From an uncultured Bacillota bacterium (GTDB lineage Bacteria > Bacillota > Clostridia > Lachnospirales > Lachnospiraceae), in the NCBI GenBank assembly GCA_949291945.1, contig CASEXH010000005.1:84395-148394 (forward strand): a stretch of 64,000 bases of DNA, written 5' to 3'. Positions 8,499-18,220 of the stretch are shown here, one piece after another. The position numbers and the translations under genes were made by a program. The notes under the pieces are model-generated. The model ran no database searches and had not been told where the DNA came from. It worked only from the letters and a program-made list of their open reading frames with translations. Every line of letters begins with the position of its first letter. Position 1 is the first letter of the stretch.

Positions 8499-10817
8499 AT
8501 GACGGATGAAAGAGTAAAAGTTATTTTAGGGGGACTTCTGCATGATGTGGGGAAGGTCGTTTATCGTACTGGCGGAAACGAAAATCACAGTATTCTCGGT
8601 AGTCTATGGCTGGAAAGAGAGGCAAAGCTCCAGGATGAAGATGTTTTAGAACAGATTCGTTACCATCACAAGAAAGAACTGGCTCAGGCGAAAGTGAAGA
8701 ATGATTCTCTGGCATATATCACTTATATTGCAGATAATATTGCGTCTGGATTAGATAGACGAGAAGAAAACGGACAATTTGGATATGAGCAGGGTGTGCC
8801 TTTGGAAAGTATATTTAATCATATGAACGGGAATTCTGAAGAAAAATACTATCCTCCAGGATTTTTAGACTTAGATTCGAGAATTGCCTATCCGGAAGAC
8901 AAGAAAATTCCTTACAGTTCTGGATTTTATCAGGCAGTTTTGGCACAGCTTAAGGACTCTTTGTTAGGAATTACATATGAAGAAGATTATATAGAATCCT
9001 TTCTTGAAGTATTAGAGGGGGTATTTAATTTTATCCCCTCCTCTACATCAAAGAAAGAACGAGGAGATATCTCTCTTTATGACCATTCAAAATTGACTGC
9101 TGCGGTGGGAAGCTGTATACACGAATATTTAAGTGAACAGGATAGAAAAAATTATAAGATGGAGTTGCTGGAAAATAGCAGGAACTTTTACAATGAACAG
9201 GTATTCTATTTATACAGTATGGATATTTCAGGAATACAGGATTTTATATATACTACAGCAAGCGATAAAGTGTTGAAAGCTTTGCGTGTCCGGTCTTTTT
9301 ATCTTGAGATATTGATGGAATACTGTATTGATCAGCTGCTCTTTAAGCTAGAATTATCCAGATGTAATCTTCTGTATTCTGGAGGTGGGCATGCATATTT
9401 ACTGTTGCCGGCAACCGAAAGAGTAAAAGAATATTTGGAAAACTTTGAGAAGCAGATTAATAAATGGTTCCTTGAAAGGTTTAAGGTTTTGCTGTTCTTA
9501 GGAACAGGTTATGTAAAATGTACGGCAAATACCCTTATGAATATTCCTGACAAAAGTTATAAAAAAATGTTTCGGGATGTTTCAAAAATGATATCTGATA
9601 AAAAAATCCACAGATATGACTCCGGAGATCTAATCTGGTTGAACCGGCATTCGGCAGGGGAGCAACACAGCAGAGAGTGTAAGGTATGCCATAGAACGGA
9701 TTTTCTGACAAAAGAGGATAAATGTATATTTTGCTCACAAGTTGAAAAAATGTCATCGCAGTTACTAAAAAAATCCTATTTCGTTGTGACTTGCGGAGAA
9801 AGTGAAAACAGCCTGCCCCTGCCTTTCGGATGCTCTTTGAAAATTTTGAATAAAGAAGATACGATAAAGGAAATGAAAAAACCAGATTATGTGAAAACGT
9901 ATGGGAAAAACCAGATTCACACAGGTTTCCATGTGACAAAATTGTGGGTTGGAGATTATTCCGCACGAGATACTTTTCAGGAGCTGGAACAGAATTCTGT
10001 TGGAACAAAGAAAATAGCAGTATTGCGGGCCGACGTCGATAATCTGGGAAAGGCCTTTATTAGTGGTTTTGAAATGGAAAGTGAGGGAGAAAAATATGTA
10101 ACGCTATCCAGAACCGCTACATTTTCCAGAAAAATGTCGTTGTATTTTAAAAAACATATTAATACACTGTTGCAAAACGGAAAGAATTATATTGTTGAAA
10201 AGGCAGGGGGACCAAGAGAAGCAGTAGTAGTCTATTCAGGAGGTGACGATCTTTTCATCGTAGGCAGTTGGGATGACATCATTGGTTTTGCACTTGATTT
10301 ATATCATAGTTTTAAGCGTTATACACAGTCGAGTCTGAGCTTCTCCGCAGGGATTGGGATTTTTGACGGAAAATTTCCGATTGCAAACATGGCTGCGATA
10401 ACAGGAGAGCTGGAAGATTGTGCAAAAGCAATGGAGGGAAAAAATTCTGTTACTTTATTTGATAAAGAAAATACATATTCGTGGGAGATTTTTCAGGAAA
10501 AGGTCATAAATGAAAAATACCATACTTTAAATGAATTTTTCAAAAATAGAAGGGATAAAGGCCGGAGTTTTTTATATCATCTGCTGAGGCTGCTCAGGGA
10601 AATGGAAGAAAATGGAGAAAAGATAAATTTAGCAAGGCTGGCTTATTTATTAGGCAGAATAGAACCGGAGAACAAGTCTGATAAGGCGGAAAAAGAGAGA
10701 ATGCATTTGTTTTCCGAAAGAATATATCAATGGATGAAACATGCCGAGGATAGAAAACAAGCGATAACGGCAATATATTTATATGCTTATAAAACCAGGG
10801 AGGGAGAGATATGGTGA
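8499..10817 (+). CDS. cas10: Type III-A CRISPR effector Cas10/Csm1
   Basis: The large subunit of the Csm complex, 772 residues. The N-terminal HD nuclease motif is seen in GGLLHDVGK (H15, D16), so the target-activated DNase is probably intact. A zinc-binding CxxC pair lies near 394-413 (CKVC, CIFC). The second Palm domain carries the GGDD cyclase site at 581-584 (YSGGDDLF), used to make cyclic oligoadenylates from ATP. The intact cyclase fits the csm6 gene at 18221, whose CARF domain is the receptor for that messenger. The stop overlaps csm2 by 7 bases. Confidence 0.96.
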   Translation: MTDERVKVILGGLLHDVGKVVYRTGGNENHSILGSLWLEREAKLQDEDVLEQIRYHHKKELAQAKVKNDSLAYITYIADNIASGLDRREENGQFGYEQGVPLESIFNHMNGNSEEKYYPPGFLDLDSRIAYPEDKKIPYSSGFYQAVLAQLKDSLLGITYEEDYIESFLEVLEGVFNFIPSSTSKKERGDISLYDHSKLTAAVGSCIHEYLSEQDRKNYKMELLENSRNFYNEQVFYLYSMDISGIQDFIYTTASDKVLKALRVRSFYLEILMEYCIDQLLFKLELSRCNLLYSGGGHAYLLLPATERVKEYLENFEKQINKWFLERFKVLLFLGTGYVKCTANTLMNIPDKSYKKMFRDVSKMISDKKIHRYDSGDLIWLNRHSAGEQHSRECKVCHRTDFLTKEDKCIFCSQVEKMSSQLLKKSYFVVTCGESENSLPLPFGCSLKILNKEDTIKEMKKPDYVKTYGKNQIHTGFHVTKLWVGDYSARDTFQELEQNSVGTKKIAVLRADVDNLGKAFISGFEMESEGEKYVTLSRTATFSRKMSLYFKKHINTLLQNGKNYIVEKAGGPREAVVVYSGGDDLFIVGSWDDIIGFALDLYHSFKRYTQSSLSFSAGIGIFDGKFPIANMAAITGELEDCAKAMEGKNSVTLFDKENTYSWEIFQEKVINEKYHTLNEFFKNRRDKGRSFLYHLLRLLREMEENGEKINLARLAYLLGRIEPENKSDKAEKERMHLFSERIYQWMKHAEDRKQAITAIYLYAYKTREGEIW

Positions 10818-11185
10818 GTAAATGGCTCAATGAAGACACATATGTGGAAAATGCTGAGGCAATTATAAAGGAGTTAAAATCCCAGAAGGCAAAAATATCA
10901 ACTTCTAAGATCAGAAATATTCTGTCGATGCTGTCCGATTTATATAATCGTGTAATCCATAAAAGAGAGGAACTATTGGGAAAAGATATACAGATTGAAC
11001 TTAAGTATTTTAAAATGCGCTGTGCATATGAGTCCGGCAGAGATAGAGACGTTAAAAATTTTATAGAGAAAACAAATATGATGACTTATATAGATGGGAT
11101 TGGGAATAACAGAGAAAGATTTATCCTGTATTACCATTATGTAGAAGCATTGGTGGCATATCACAGATATTATGGAGGAGAATAG
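10811..11185 (+). CDS. csm2: Type III-A small subunit Csm2
   Basis: A 124-residue helical protein forming the belly filament of the Csm complex that packs along the target RNA. Evidence is its size, its place between cas10 and csm3, and family-like segments such as KISTSKIRNILSMLSDLYN near residue 35. The ATG overlaps the end of cas10 and follows GGGAGAGAT. No catalytic residues are expected. Confidence 0.9.
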   Translation: MVSKWLNEDTYVENAEAIIKELKSQKAKISTSKIRNILSMLSDLYNRVIHKREELLGKDIQIELKYFKMRCAYESGRDRDVKNFIEKTNMMTYIDGIGNNRERFILYYHYVEALVAYHRYYGGE

Positions 11186-11194
11186 GAGAAGATT

Positions 11195-11869
11195 ATGATA
11201 GGAAAAATAGAAATTACAGGAAAGATTAAAGTGCTGACTGGATTACATATTGGAGGAAGTGAAAGCTTTTCGGCAATCGGAGCAATTGACTCGCCTGTAG
11301 TGCGTGACGCTTTTTCAGGGGAACCTATGATACCGGGGAGCAGTTTGAAAGGAAAAATAAGGACACTTTTGGCGCAAATTCATAATGACAAGGAAAAGAA
11401 TCCGACAAATGCAATAGAAGATGACGCCCCGGAAATAAAAAGACTATTTGGATATTCAGCAGCTGATAAAGCACAAGGCAGCAGATTGATCTTTTCAGAT
11501 ATGGTAGCGGAGAATATTGAAGAACTAAGAAAGATTGGAATTTATTCCCCAACAGAAGTAAAGTATGAAAATTCCATCAACCGGCTTAGTGGAGTTGCAA
11601 ATCCGAGACAAATTGAAAGAGTAATAAAAGGCGTCGTTTTTCCCTTAAAAATTATCTATAATGCGGAGACAGAAGAAGAGACTCTGGAAGATTTCAGATT
11701 ACTGAAGGAAGGAATCGATTTATTACGCTATGATTACCTGGGGGGACACGGGAGCAGAGGCTATGGAAGAATAGAAATCAACCAGTTAGAAGCGGAAGTA
11801 TGTATTGGAAATATTGAAGAATCATTGATTAATTCCTGTAATCAGATACTGAAAGAGGAAGTCGCATGA
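11195..11869 (+). CDS. csm3: Type III-A backbone RNase Csm3
   Basis: A 224-residue RAMP protein that polymerises along the crRNA and cuts the target RNA every 6 nt. LTGLHIGGSESFSAIGAIDSPVVRD contains the aspartate (about residue 34) expected as the catalytic acid of Csm3. IPGSSLKGKIR is the RAMP signature, and GGHGSRGYGRI near the C terminus is the glycine-rich RAMP loop. Its stop overlaps csm4 by 4 bases, which suggests translational coupling. Confidence 0.95.
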   Translation: MIGKIEITGKIKVLTGLHIGGSESFSAIGAIDSPVVRDAFSGEPMIPGSSLKGKIRTLLAQIHNDKEKNPTNAIEDDAPEIKRLFGYSAADKAQGSRLIFSDMVAENIEELRKIGIYSPTEVKYENSINRLSGVANPRQIERVIKGVVFPLKIIYNAETEEETLEDFRLLKEGIDLLRYDYLGGHGSRGYGRIEINQLEAEVCIGNIEESLINSCNQILKEEVA

Positions 11870-12792
11870 AGTATACAATTTACAAATTAAATTTTTATAC
11901 GGGAATTCATATAGGTGAAGGACGTCTTGCTAAAAGCGGTTATGTTTTTTGTGCAGACACATTCTTTTCCGCTTTATGTCAGGAAGCACTGAAACTATAT
12001 GGAGAATCTGGTATTGCACAGCTGCTAAATTGGATAAGGGAGGAAAAACTATTATTGTCAGACGGTATGCCTTATATAGGAGATACCTTTTATTTGCCAA
12101 AGCCAATGGTGAGGATCGAGAAAGAAAATCAGGATGCATCAGTCAGAAAACAGGCAAAAAAACTTTCATTTGTATCATTGCAGCATTATAACGAGTTTTT
12201 GCAGGGAAATCTTGACTTTGAAGCTGAATTAAAGGAATTTAGTAGATTAGGAAAACTGGAAGTGCGCACCAGATTAAATAAAAGAGATGATACAGGCCCC
12301 TATCAAGTGGGAGTTTTTCACTATGGCAGAAATGCAGGAATCTATGTAATTATTGCCTATGAAGAAGAGGAAGTTTTAGACTATATTGAGGATTTACTAT
12401 ATAGTCTTGGGTGTGCGGGAATAGGAGGAAAGATTTCTTCCGGACTGGGGAAATTTGAGCCTATGTTTGAAGAAATGCCTGAGTCTCTGGAGAAAAGATT
12501 ATCAGATTATCAGGCATATCCCAATAAAATCACATTATCTGTTTCTTTGCCAAAGGAAAATGAATTAGAAGAGTCCTTACATCAGGCAAATTATGGGATT
12601 GTCTTACGGAGCGGCTTTATAGCTTCCAGTACTTATGCTGAAAAATTTCATAAGAAAAAAGATTTATATTGTATTAAAGCCGGCTCATTGTTTTTTAATA
12701 CTTACAAAGGTGATGTTTATGATGTATCTGCTGGAGGAACTCACCCGGTTTATCGCTATGCAAAACCAATGTTTATGGGGGTGGAAAAATGA
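11866..12792 (+). CDS. csm4: Type III-A crRNA handle-binding subunit Csm4
   Basis: A 308-residue RAMP protein that holds the 5' handle of the crRNA and contacts Cas10. The N-terminal YKLNFYTGIHIGEGRLA and the internal glycine-rich loop CAGIGGKISSGLGKF (about 185-199) mark the family. Four-base overlaps with csm3 and csm5 show a tightly packed operon. The C-terminal VSAGGTHPVYRYAKPMFMG resembles the end of other Csm4 proteins. Confidence 0.93.
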   Translation: MKYTIYKLNFYTGIHIGEGRLAKSGYVFCADTFFSALCQEALKLYGESGIAQLLNWIREEKLLLSDGMPYIGDTFYLPKPMVRIEKENQDASVRKQAKKLSFVSLQHYNEFLQGNLDFEAELKEFSRLGKLEVRTRLNKRDDTGPYQVGVFHYGRNAGIYVIIAYEEEEVLDYIEDLLYSLGCAGIGGKISSGLGKFEPMFEEMPESLEKRLSDYQAYPNKITLSVSLPKENELEESLHQANYGIVLRSGFIASSTYAEKFHKKKDLYCIKAGSLFFNTYKGDVYDVSAGGTHPVYRYAKPMFMGVEK

Positions 12793-13880
12793 GTATTCAG
12801 CGGGGAACAATCAAGTTAAAAGCGGTAACGCCAGTCTTTATAGGGTCTGGACAGGAATTGAAAAAAACAGAATATATTTTGGATAGACCAGAGGGAAAAG
12901 CATATATTTTAGATGTTGAAAAATTCTTTCGATATCTATTGCAAAAAAATCTACAGAAATCTTATGAAGAGTTTATTCTTAACCCAGGTACAAAATCGCT
13001 AAAAGATTGGATGATAGAGAATAGGACGCAAATTAAACGCCAGGATATAAAGAGCTTTTGCGCATACTCTCTTGATATTGGCAATCTGGATATGCGACGA
13101 TCCGGGATAAAAACTTTTTTAAAAGACGGATATGGACAAGCTTATATTCCAGGAAGCAGCCTGAAGGGAGCCCTAAGAACAATTATTCTTTATTACCAAA
13201 TTCAAAATGGAAAGCTGGAAAATAATGTAAAAGAAGCTATTTCCAGAGATGCCTTTTCAAAAGAAAAATTGTCTAGGAGAAGATTTTTAAAAAGTGCTGC
13301 AGAAAATGTAGAAGAACTTCTGGAGGAGACTAAAACTATCGGGGACGAACAAGTAATTAAAAAGATGATGTCAGGATTGTCTATCAGTGATAGTAATAGT
13401 ATAAAGAGTAGTAATCTGGTTTTGTGCCAAAAAGAAGATTATGGAATTTCTGGCAAGAAAGCGGGATCAAGGATTCCAATTCTGAGAGAATGTCTAAAAC
13501 CGGGAACAGAAATTGCATTTGAACTCTCATTGAATTCTGAAAAAGTTCCCTATACAATGGAAGAGATTACAGAAATGATTTGTGACTTTTTTCAGAATTA
13601 TCAGAGCGTCTACTTAAATATGTTTCCCATGAAAGTAAATTATCCGGAGTGTGTGCTATGTCTGGGAGGCGGTGTGGGATTTATCTCAAAAACGTTATTG
13701 TATGGGATTTATGATACCAAAGATGCGACAAGGGTTACAAAAGAAATTTTGAATAAGCAATTTCCAAAACACAATCATTTACAAGATAAAAAAGTGTCTC
13801 CTCGCATGAGAAAAATGACACATTTCCAAGGACAACTATATGATATGGGACTATGCGCATTTACATGGCAAAACAAATAA
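12789..13880 (+). CDS. csm5: Type III-A capping subunit Csm5
   Basis: A 363-residue RAMP protein that caps the crRNA 3' side and helps recruit host nucleases for crRNA trimming. The RAMP signature YIPGSSLKGALRTIILYY is near residue 118. The N-terminal KLKAVTPVFIGSGQELKKTEYIL is typical of the family. It is the last gene before the CRISPR leader, and no terminator is obvious between its stop and the leader. Confidence 0.93.
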   Translation: MSIQRGTIKLKAVTPVFIGSGQELKKTEYILDRPEGKAYILDVEKFFRYLLQKNLQKSYEEFILNPGTKSLKDWMIENRTQIKRQDIKSFCAYSLDIGNLDMRRSGIKTFLKDGYGQAYIPGSSLKGALRTIILYYQIQNGKLENNVKEAISRDAFSKEKLSRRRFLKSAAENVEELLEETKTIGDEQVIKKMMSGLSISDSNSIKSSNLVLCQKEDYGISGKKAGSRIPILRECLKPGTEIAFELSLNSEKVPYTMEEITEMICDFFQNYQSVYLNMFPMKVNYPECVLCLGGGVGFISKTLLYGIYDTKDATRVTKEILNKQFPKHNHLQDKKVSPRMRKMTHFQGQLYDMGLCAFTWQNK

Positions 13881-14015
13881 GTTTTTATCCGCACCGTGAT
13901 TTTACAGGCTTTTTTCTAAACTACATTTGATTTATACTCATTTTAAAGTTATAAAAGCTTTTTATCCGCAAAACATTGTCTGGGGCCTTTATTTATAAGG
14001 GCTCCAGAGGGTAGG
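13881..14015 (+). promoter_or_regulatory. CRISPR leader with promoter and hairpin
   Basis: A 135-base AT-rich stretch between csm5 and the first repeat. A promoter fits TTGATT (13927) - 17 bases - TATAAA (13950), reading into the array. TTTTTATCCGCA occurs twice (13882 and 13959), 77 bases apart. A 9-bp hairpin, TCTGGGGCC with GGCTCCAGA (13979-14008), ends 7 bases before repeat 1. The leader role is assigned from repeat orientation and from the intact repeat at this end. Confidence 0.75.
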
Positions 14016-16796
14016 ATTGAGAAATAGTAGGCCCCGTAAGGGGACGGAAACGTTTGCATGTATATCCATCACGTTCCTTAATTTTATTGAGAAATAGTAG
14101 GCCCCGTAAGGGGACGGAAACGAATAGGTTCCCAGTGGACTATATTCGCTCCATTTTCGATTGAGAAATAGTAGGCCCCGTAAGGGGACGGAAACTTTTT
14201 TCGATAAGCAATAATGGTCTACGCTAGGATAAATTGAGAAATAGTAGGCCCCGTAAGGGGACGGAAACTTCAATATGAAGTGCTTTTTGATATTTTGCAT
14301 TCTGATTGAGAAATAGTAGGCCCCGTAAGGGGACGGAAACGCTGCTATCCCATGTTTCGTCTGCAACTTTAGCATATAATTGAGAAATAGTAGGCCCCGT
14401 AAGGGGACGGAAACTATCTGTTACAGGATTTATATTCTCTATCCACCACTACATTGAGAAATAGTAGGCCCCGTAAGGGGACGGAAACTTTATGCCAGGA
14501 TAGTATTTTCGAATCAGTTTCTATTGAGAAATAGTAGGCCCCGTAAGGGGACGGAAACAAATTGTAAATCAAAACAAAAAACTTTTCAAACCGATTGAGA
14601 AATAGTAGGCCCCGTAAGGGGACGGAAACCCGGTCCCTTCCGGCCCCTATTGCGTCTACATGGTATTGAGAAATAGTAGGCCCCGTAAGGGGACGGAAAC
14701 CACGGCTAGCATCAGAAATATTTTTACATTGTAAATATTGAGAAATAGTAGGCCCCGTAAGGGGACGGAAACTTGTACTCAATACGCCAACTGGACGTAT
14801 TGACTTGAATTGAGAAATAGTAGGCCCCGTAAGGGGACGGAAACCATCCCGGCGGCAGTGATTTTATCTCCTTTGCTCATATTGAGAAATAGTAGGCCCC
14901 GTAAGGGGACGGAAACAGGATAAATGCGGCTCTTTCAGCATTTCTTATGATCGGATTGAGAAATAGTAGGCCCCGTAAGGGGACGGAAACCTTTTGATGA
15001 CCTGCTGGAGTATTGGCTTATACTGTTCAATTGAGAAATAGTAGGCCCCGTAAGGGGACGGAAACCATCCTCTTATCTCATGTCCTCACCTATACAAACA
15101 TTGAGAAATAGTAGGCCCCGTAAGGGGACGGAAACTTCCAAACCCAGAAACAACGGAAACAACGACAGCTGATTGAGAAATAGTAGGCCCCGTAAGGGGA
15201 CGGAAACTCATTCAGCACCATGATGTCTGAATACTGTCCTGTCATTGAGAAATAGTAGGCCCCGTAAGGGGACGGAAACATAACTTCAACGACTTCTCCG
15301 CTGTCCTCTTTGACAATTGAGAAATAGTAGGCCCCGTAAGGGGACGGAAACGAATTACAATCCGATGATTGGATATATGAGATTACAAAAATTGAGAAAT
15401 AGTAGGCCCCGTAAGGGGACGGAAACGCAGATCTTGCGTCAAGGTATGCCTGTTTTTGGTCTATTGAGAAATAGTAGGCCCCGTAAGGGGACGGAAACTC
15501 CCGTCCCATTCTTGACTAGAGTTTTTGTGCTTTTTCATTGAGAAATAGTAGGCCCCGTAAGGGGACGGAAACTCCACCTACTACTTGTGTAGTAGGCAGA
15601 ATGGGAATATAAGATTGAGAAATAGTAGGCCCCGTAAGGGGACGGAAACTCTTTCAAGGCTTTTGCAATGTCTGGTTTTTCTTCCATTGAGAAATAGTAG
15701 GCCCCGTAAGGGGACGGAAACCGTCTGTGTAGCCGGAACGTTCAATTTCTCTAAGATTGAGAAATAGTAGGCCCCGTAAGGGGACGGAAACGTGTAATCC
15801 TGTTCAGCGTTCTTTGCAGCGTATGCTTATTGAGAAATAGTAGGCCCCGTAAGGGGACGGAAACAAGATGGGATTAACTGCATATCTGACACAGGACGCA
15901 GTATTGAGAAATAGTAGGCCCCGTAAGGGGACGGAAACAATTTTACTACTTCTAATATCTACGAATATGAGGGCAAATTGAGAAATAGTAGGCCCCGTAA
16001 GGGGACGGAAACTTTTAATGTCATAAAAATCGCATCCTCCTTTCTTTATTGAGAAATAGTAGGCCCCGTAAGGGGACGGAAACACTGTTTTCGCATTTTG
16101 TTTATCTCCTCTCTTGATGATTGAGAAATAGTAGGCCCCGTAAGGGGACGGAAACCGGCATGTTAATCACGTTTGGTGATGATACGGGCGTATTGAGAAA
16201 TAGTAGGCCCCGTAAGGGGACGGAAACAGCCTGTCACATAGATATTGATTTTCAGATCTGATTGAGAAATAGTAGGCCCCGTAAGGGGACGGAAACCTTT
16301 GTAAGCACACTGTTAGCGTGATTTTTGTACTATTGAGAAATAGTAGGCCCCGTAAGGGGACGGAAACCAGGACCCGGCGAACTTTTCCGTAATCGTCATA
16401 TTCATTGAGAAATAGTAGGCCCCGTAAGGGGACGGAAACCATAGTACCCGGTTGCACTGGACGCTCCACAGTCCCATTGAGAAATAGTAGGCCCCGTAAG
16501 GGGACGGAAACGAGACAACAAAAACATATATTGGAATTATGAAGCAGAATTGAGAAATAGTAGGCCCCGTAAGGGGACGGAAACGGGCATGTGTAGCCGG
16601 GTCACATTCCTTCTCCTTATTGAGAAATAGTAGGCCCCGTAAGGGGACGGAAACACAATAATAATTCTCTGCTTTCCTCCGTCTTTTTAATTGAGAAATA
16701 GTAGGCCCCGTAAGGGGACGGAAACTTTCTCCCCGTATTGCCGATAGGTCAGCATATGTTATTAAGAAATAGTAGGCCCCGCAAGGGGACGAACAC
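14016..16796 (+). CRISPR. Type III-A CRISPR array, 39 repeats, 38 spacers
   Basis: A 36-bp direct repeat begins ATTGAGAAATAG and ends GGGGACGGAAAC. Thirty-eight copies look identical. The last (16761-16796) differs at four positions, so it marks the leader-distal end. Spacers are 33-41 bases. The repeat contains CCCC-GTAA-GGGG, a hairpin with a GNRA loop, for Cas6. The final eight bases, ACGGAAAC, are the expected 5' crRNA handle and match the handle of known III-A systems such as Streptococcus thermophilus, which sets the direction of transcription as left to right. Reading frames across the array (repeated FPSPYGAYYFSI) are artefacts, not proteins. Confidence 0.99.
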
Positions 16797-16833
16797 AATA
16801 ATTCAATTTTGATAAATTGGAGGTGAATAGATA

Positions 16834-17841
16834 ATGAGTTATTTATATTTATGTGAACATGGTGCTGTTATAGGGATTGAAGGCGGTTATTTTAAAGTTG
16901 TCCATAAAGATAAGAGTGAGACCAGAATTCCAAAAGAGACTTTGGAAACCATAGCTCTGTTTGGCAATAACAATTTAACTACTCCCTGTGTAGAAGAGTG
17001 CTTGAAAAGAGATATCCCAGTCAGTTTTTTCTCGGCAAATGGCGCATATTTCGGAAGACTGGAATCTACTCGGCATTCCAATATTTTTCGCCAAAAAAAG
17101 CAGATCTATTTAAGTGATGATCCCAAATTCTGCTTGGAGTTTTCAAAAAGTATATTAACAGCTAAAACTAAAAATCAGGTTACAATATTAAGAAGATATA
17201 TGAGAACAACCAGGACAGATGTAAATGATGAAATAACATTTATGCTGAAAAATATTAGAAAAATAGAGACATCCGAAAATTCAGATGTCTGCAAAGGATA
17301 TGAAGGCTTAATTGCAAGGAAATATTTCAGTGCATTAGCCAAAATGGTTCCGGAAGAGTTTAAATTTAAAGGGAGAAATAAACAACCCCCAAGAGATGCT
17401 TTTAATTCTATGCTTAGTTTGGGATATACTATGCTTATGTACGAAATATATGGAGAAATTGAGAATGCAGGTCTTACGCCTTATGCTGGTTTCTTACATA
17501 AAGACAGAGAAAGACACCCTACTTTAGCCAGTGACCTGATGGAGGAGTGGCGGGCTGTTCTGATTGATTCAGTAGTACTGAGTTTAGTGGTGGGGAGAGA
17601 AATTTCAATAGATGAATTTTGGAATGACGAAAATACTGGCGGTGTATTTTTGAGTCATGAAGCAATGAAGACTTTTTTGAAAAAATATGAATTGAAAATG
17701 AGGCAAAATACAAAATATATAGAAGAAGCAGGAAAGAGCTTTTCTAGTTACAGACAAGTGATACGGTTTCAAGTACAAAAACTGGTACATATGATCATGG
17801 AACAGGATGTAAAGGAATACCGTCCGATCATAATCAGATAA
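16834..17841 (+). CDS. cas1: CRISPR integrase Cas1
   Basis: With Cas2 it integrates new spacers at the leader end. 335 residues, normal length. The metal-binding residues appear as the glutamate in CKGYEGLIARKYF (near 157), the histidine in GFLHKDRERHPTLASD (near 225) and the acidic residue in LMEEWR (near 239). GGAGGTGAATAG precedes the ATG. Only 37 bases separate the last repeat from the start, so transcription probably comes through the array or from a weak promoter at its end. Confidence 0.95.
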   Translation: MSYLYLCEHGAVIGIEGGYFKVVHKDKSETRIPKETLETIALFGNNNLTTPCVEECLKRDIPVSFFSANGAYFGRLESTRHSNIFRQKKQIYLSDDPKFCLEFSKSILTAKTKNQVTILRRYMRTTRTDVNDEITFMLKNIRKIETSENSDVCKGYEGLIARKYFSALAKMVPEEFKFKGRNKQPPRDAFNSMLSLGYTMLMYEIYGEIENAGLTPYAGFLHKDRERHPTLASDLMEEWRAVLIDSVVLSLVVGREISIDEFWNDENTGGVFLSHEAMKTFLKKYELKMRQNTKYIEEAGKSFSSYRQVIRFQVQKLVHMIMEQDVKEYRPIIIR

Positions 17842-17850
17842 GGAAGATAT

Positions 17851-18177
17851 ATGAAAAAGTATTATGAAAACTATATTTTTAACACATTAGCACCTGAAAT
17901 GGAACAGAAAAGCCTGATACTTGTAATATACGATATTACAGATAATAAAAGGCGTAGTAAATTGGTGAAAATATTAGAAAGTTACGGTTTTCGTGTTCAA
18001 AAGTCTGCCTTTGAAGCGAGACTGTCGGATAAACAATACCAAAATTTGCTAGAAAGGATTGAAAATTTTGCATTAGAGGAGGACAATATAAGGACTTATA
18101 AGATTAATGGTCAAGGCGAGATTCGAAGCTTTGGAATTATGCACGAACCTTTAGAAAATGAAGTGATAATTTTGTGA
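17851..18177 (+). CDS. cas2: CRISPR adaptation protein Cas2
   Basis: The structural partner of Cas1, 108 residues with a ferredoxin-like fold. The conserved aspartate is in LILVIYDITDNKRRSK (about residue 28). The N terminus is about 18 residues longer than typical Cas2, and no better internal ATG with a ribosome site is seen. It lies 9 bases after cas1 and 43 bases before csm6. Confidence 0.93.
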   Translation: MKKYYENYIFNTLAPEMEQKSLILVIYDITDNKRRSKLVKILESYGFRVQKSAFEARLSDKQYQNLLERIENFALEEDNIRTYKINGQGEIRSFGIMHEPLENEVIIL

Positions 18178-18220
18178 GAACGCCTTTTTATGGGGTTGCA
18201 AGAAAGGGTAGAGGGAAACT

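Noticed and set aside
15136..15171. Spacer 16 contains ACGGAAAC, identical to the crRNA handle
   Set aside because: Eight matching bases in one of 38 spacers may be chance, and nothing else supports a role.
14052..16760. Self-targeting spacers against this window
   Set aside because: I saw no spacer matching the mobile remnants or core genes here by eye; a real search would be needed.
13989..16798. Repetitive ORFs on both strands through the array (FPSPYGAYYFSI, RNSRPRKGTET)
   Set aside because: They are translations of the 36-bp CRISPR repeat in different frames, with no start signals.
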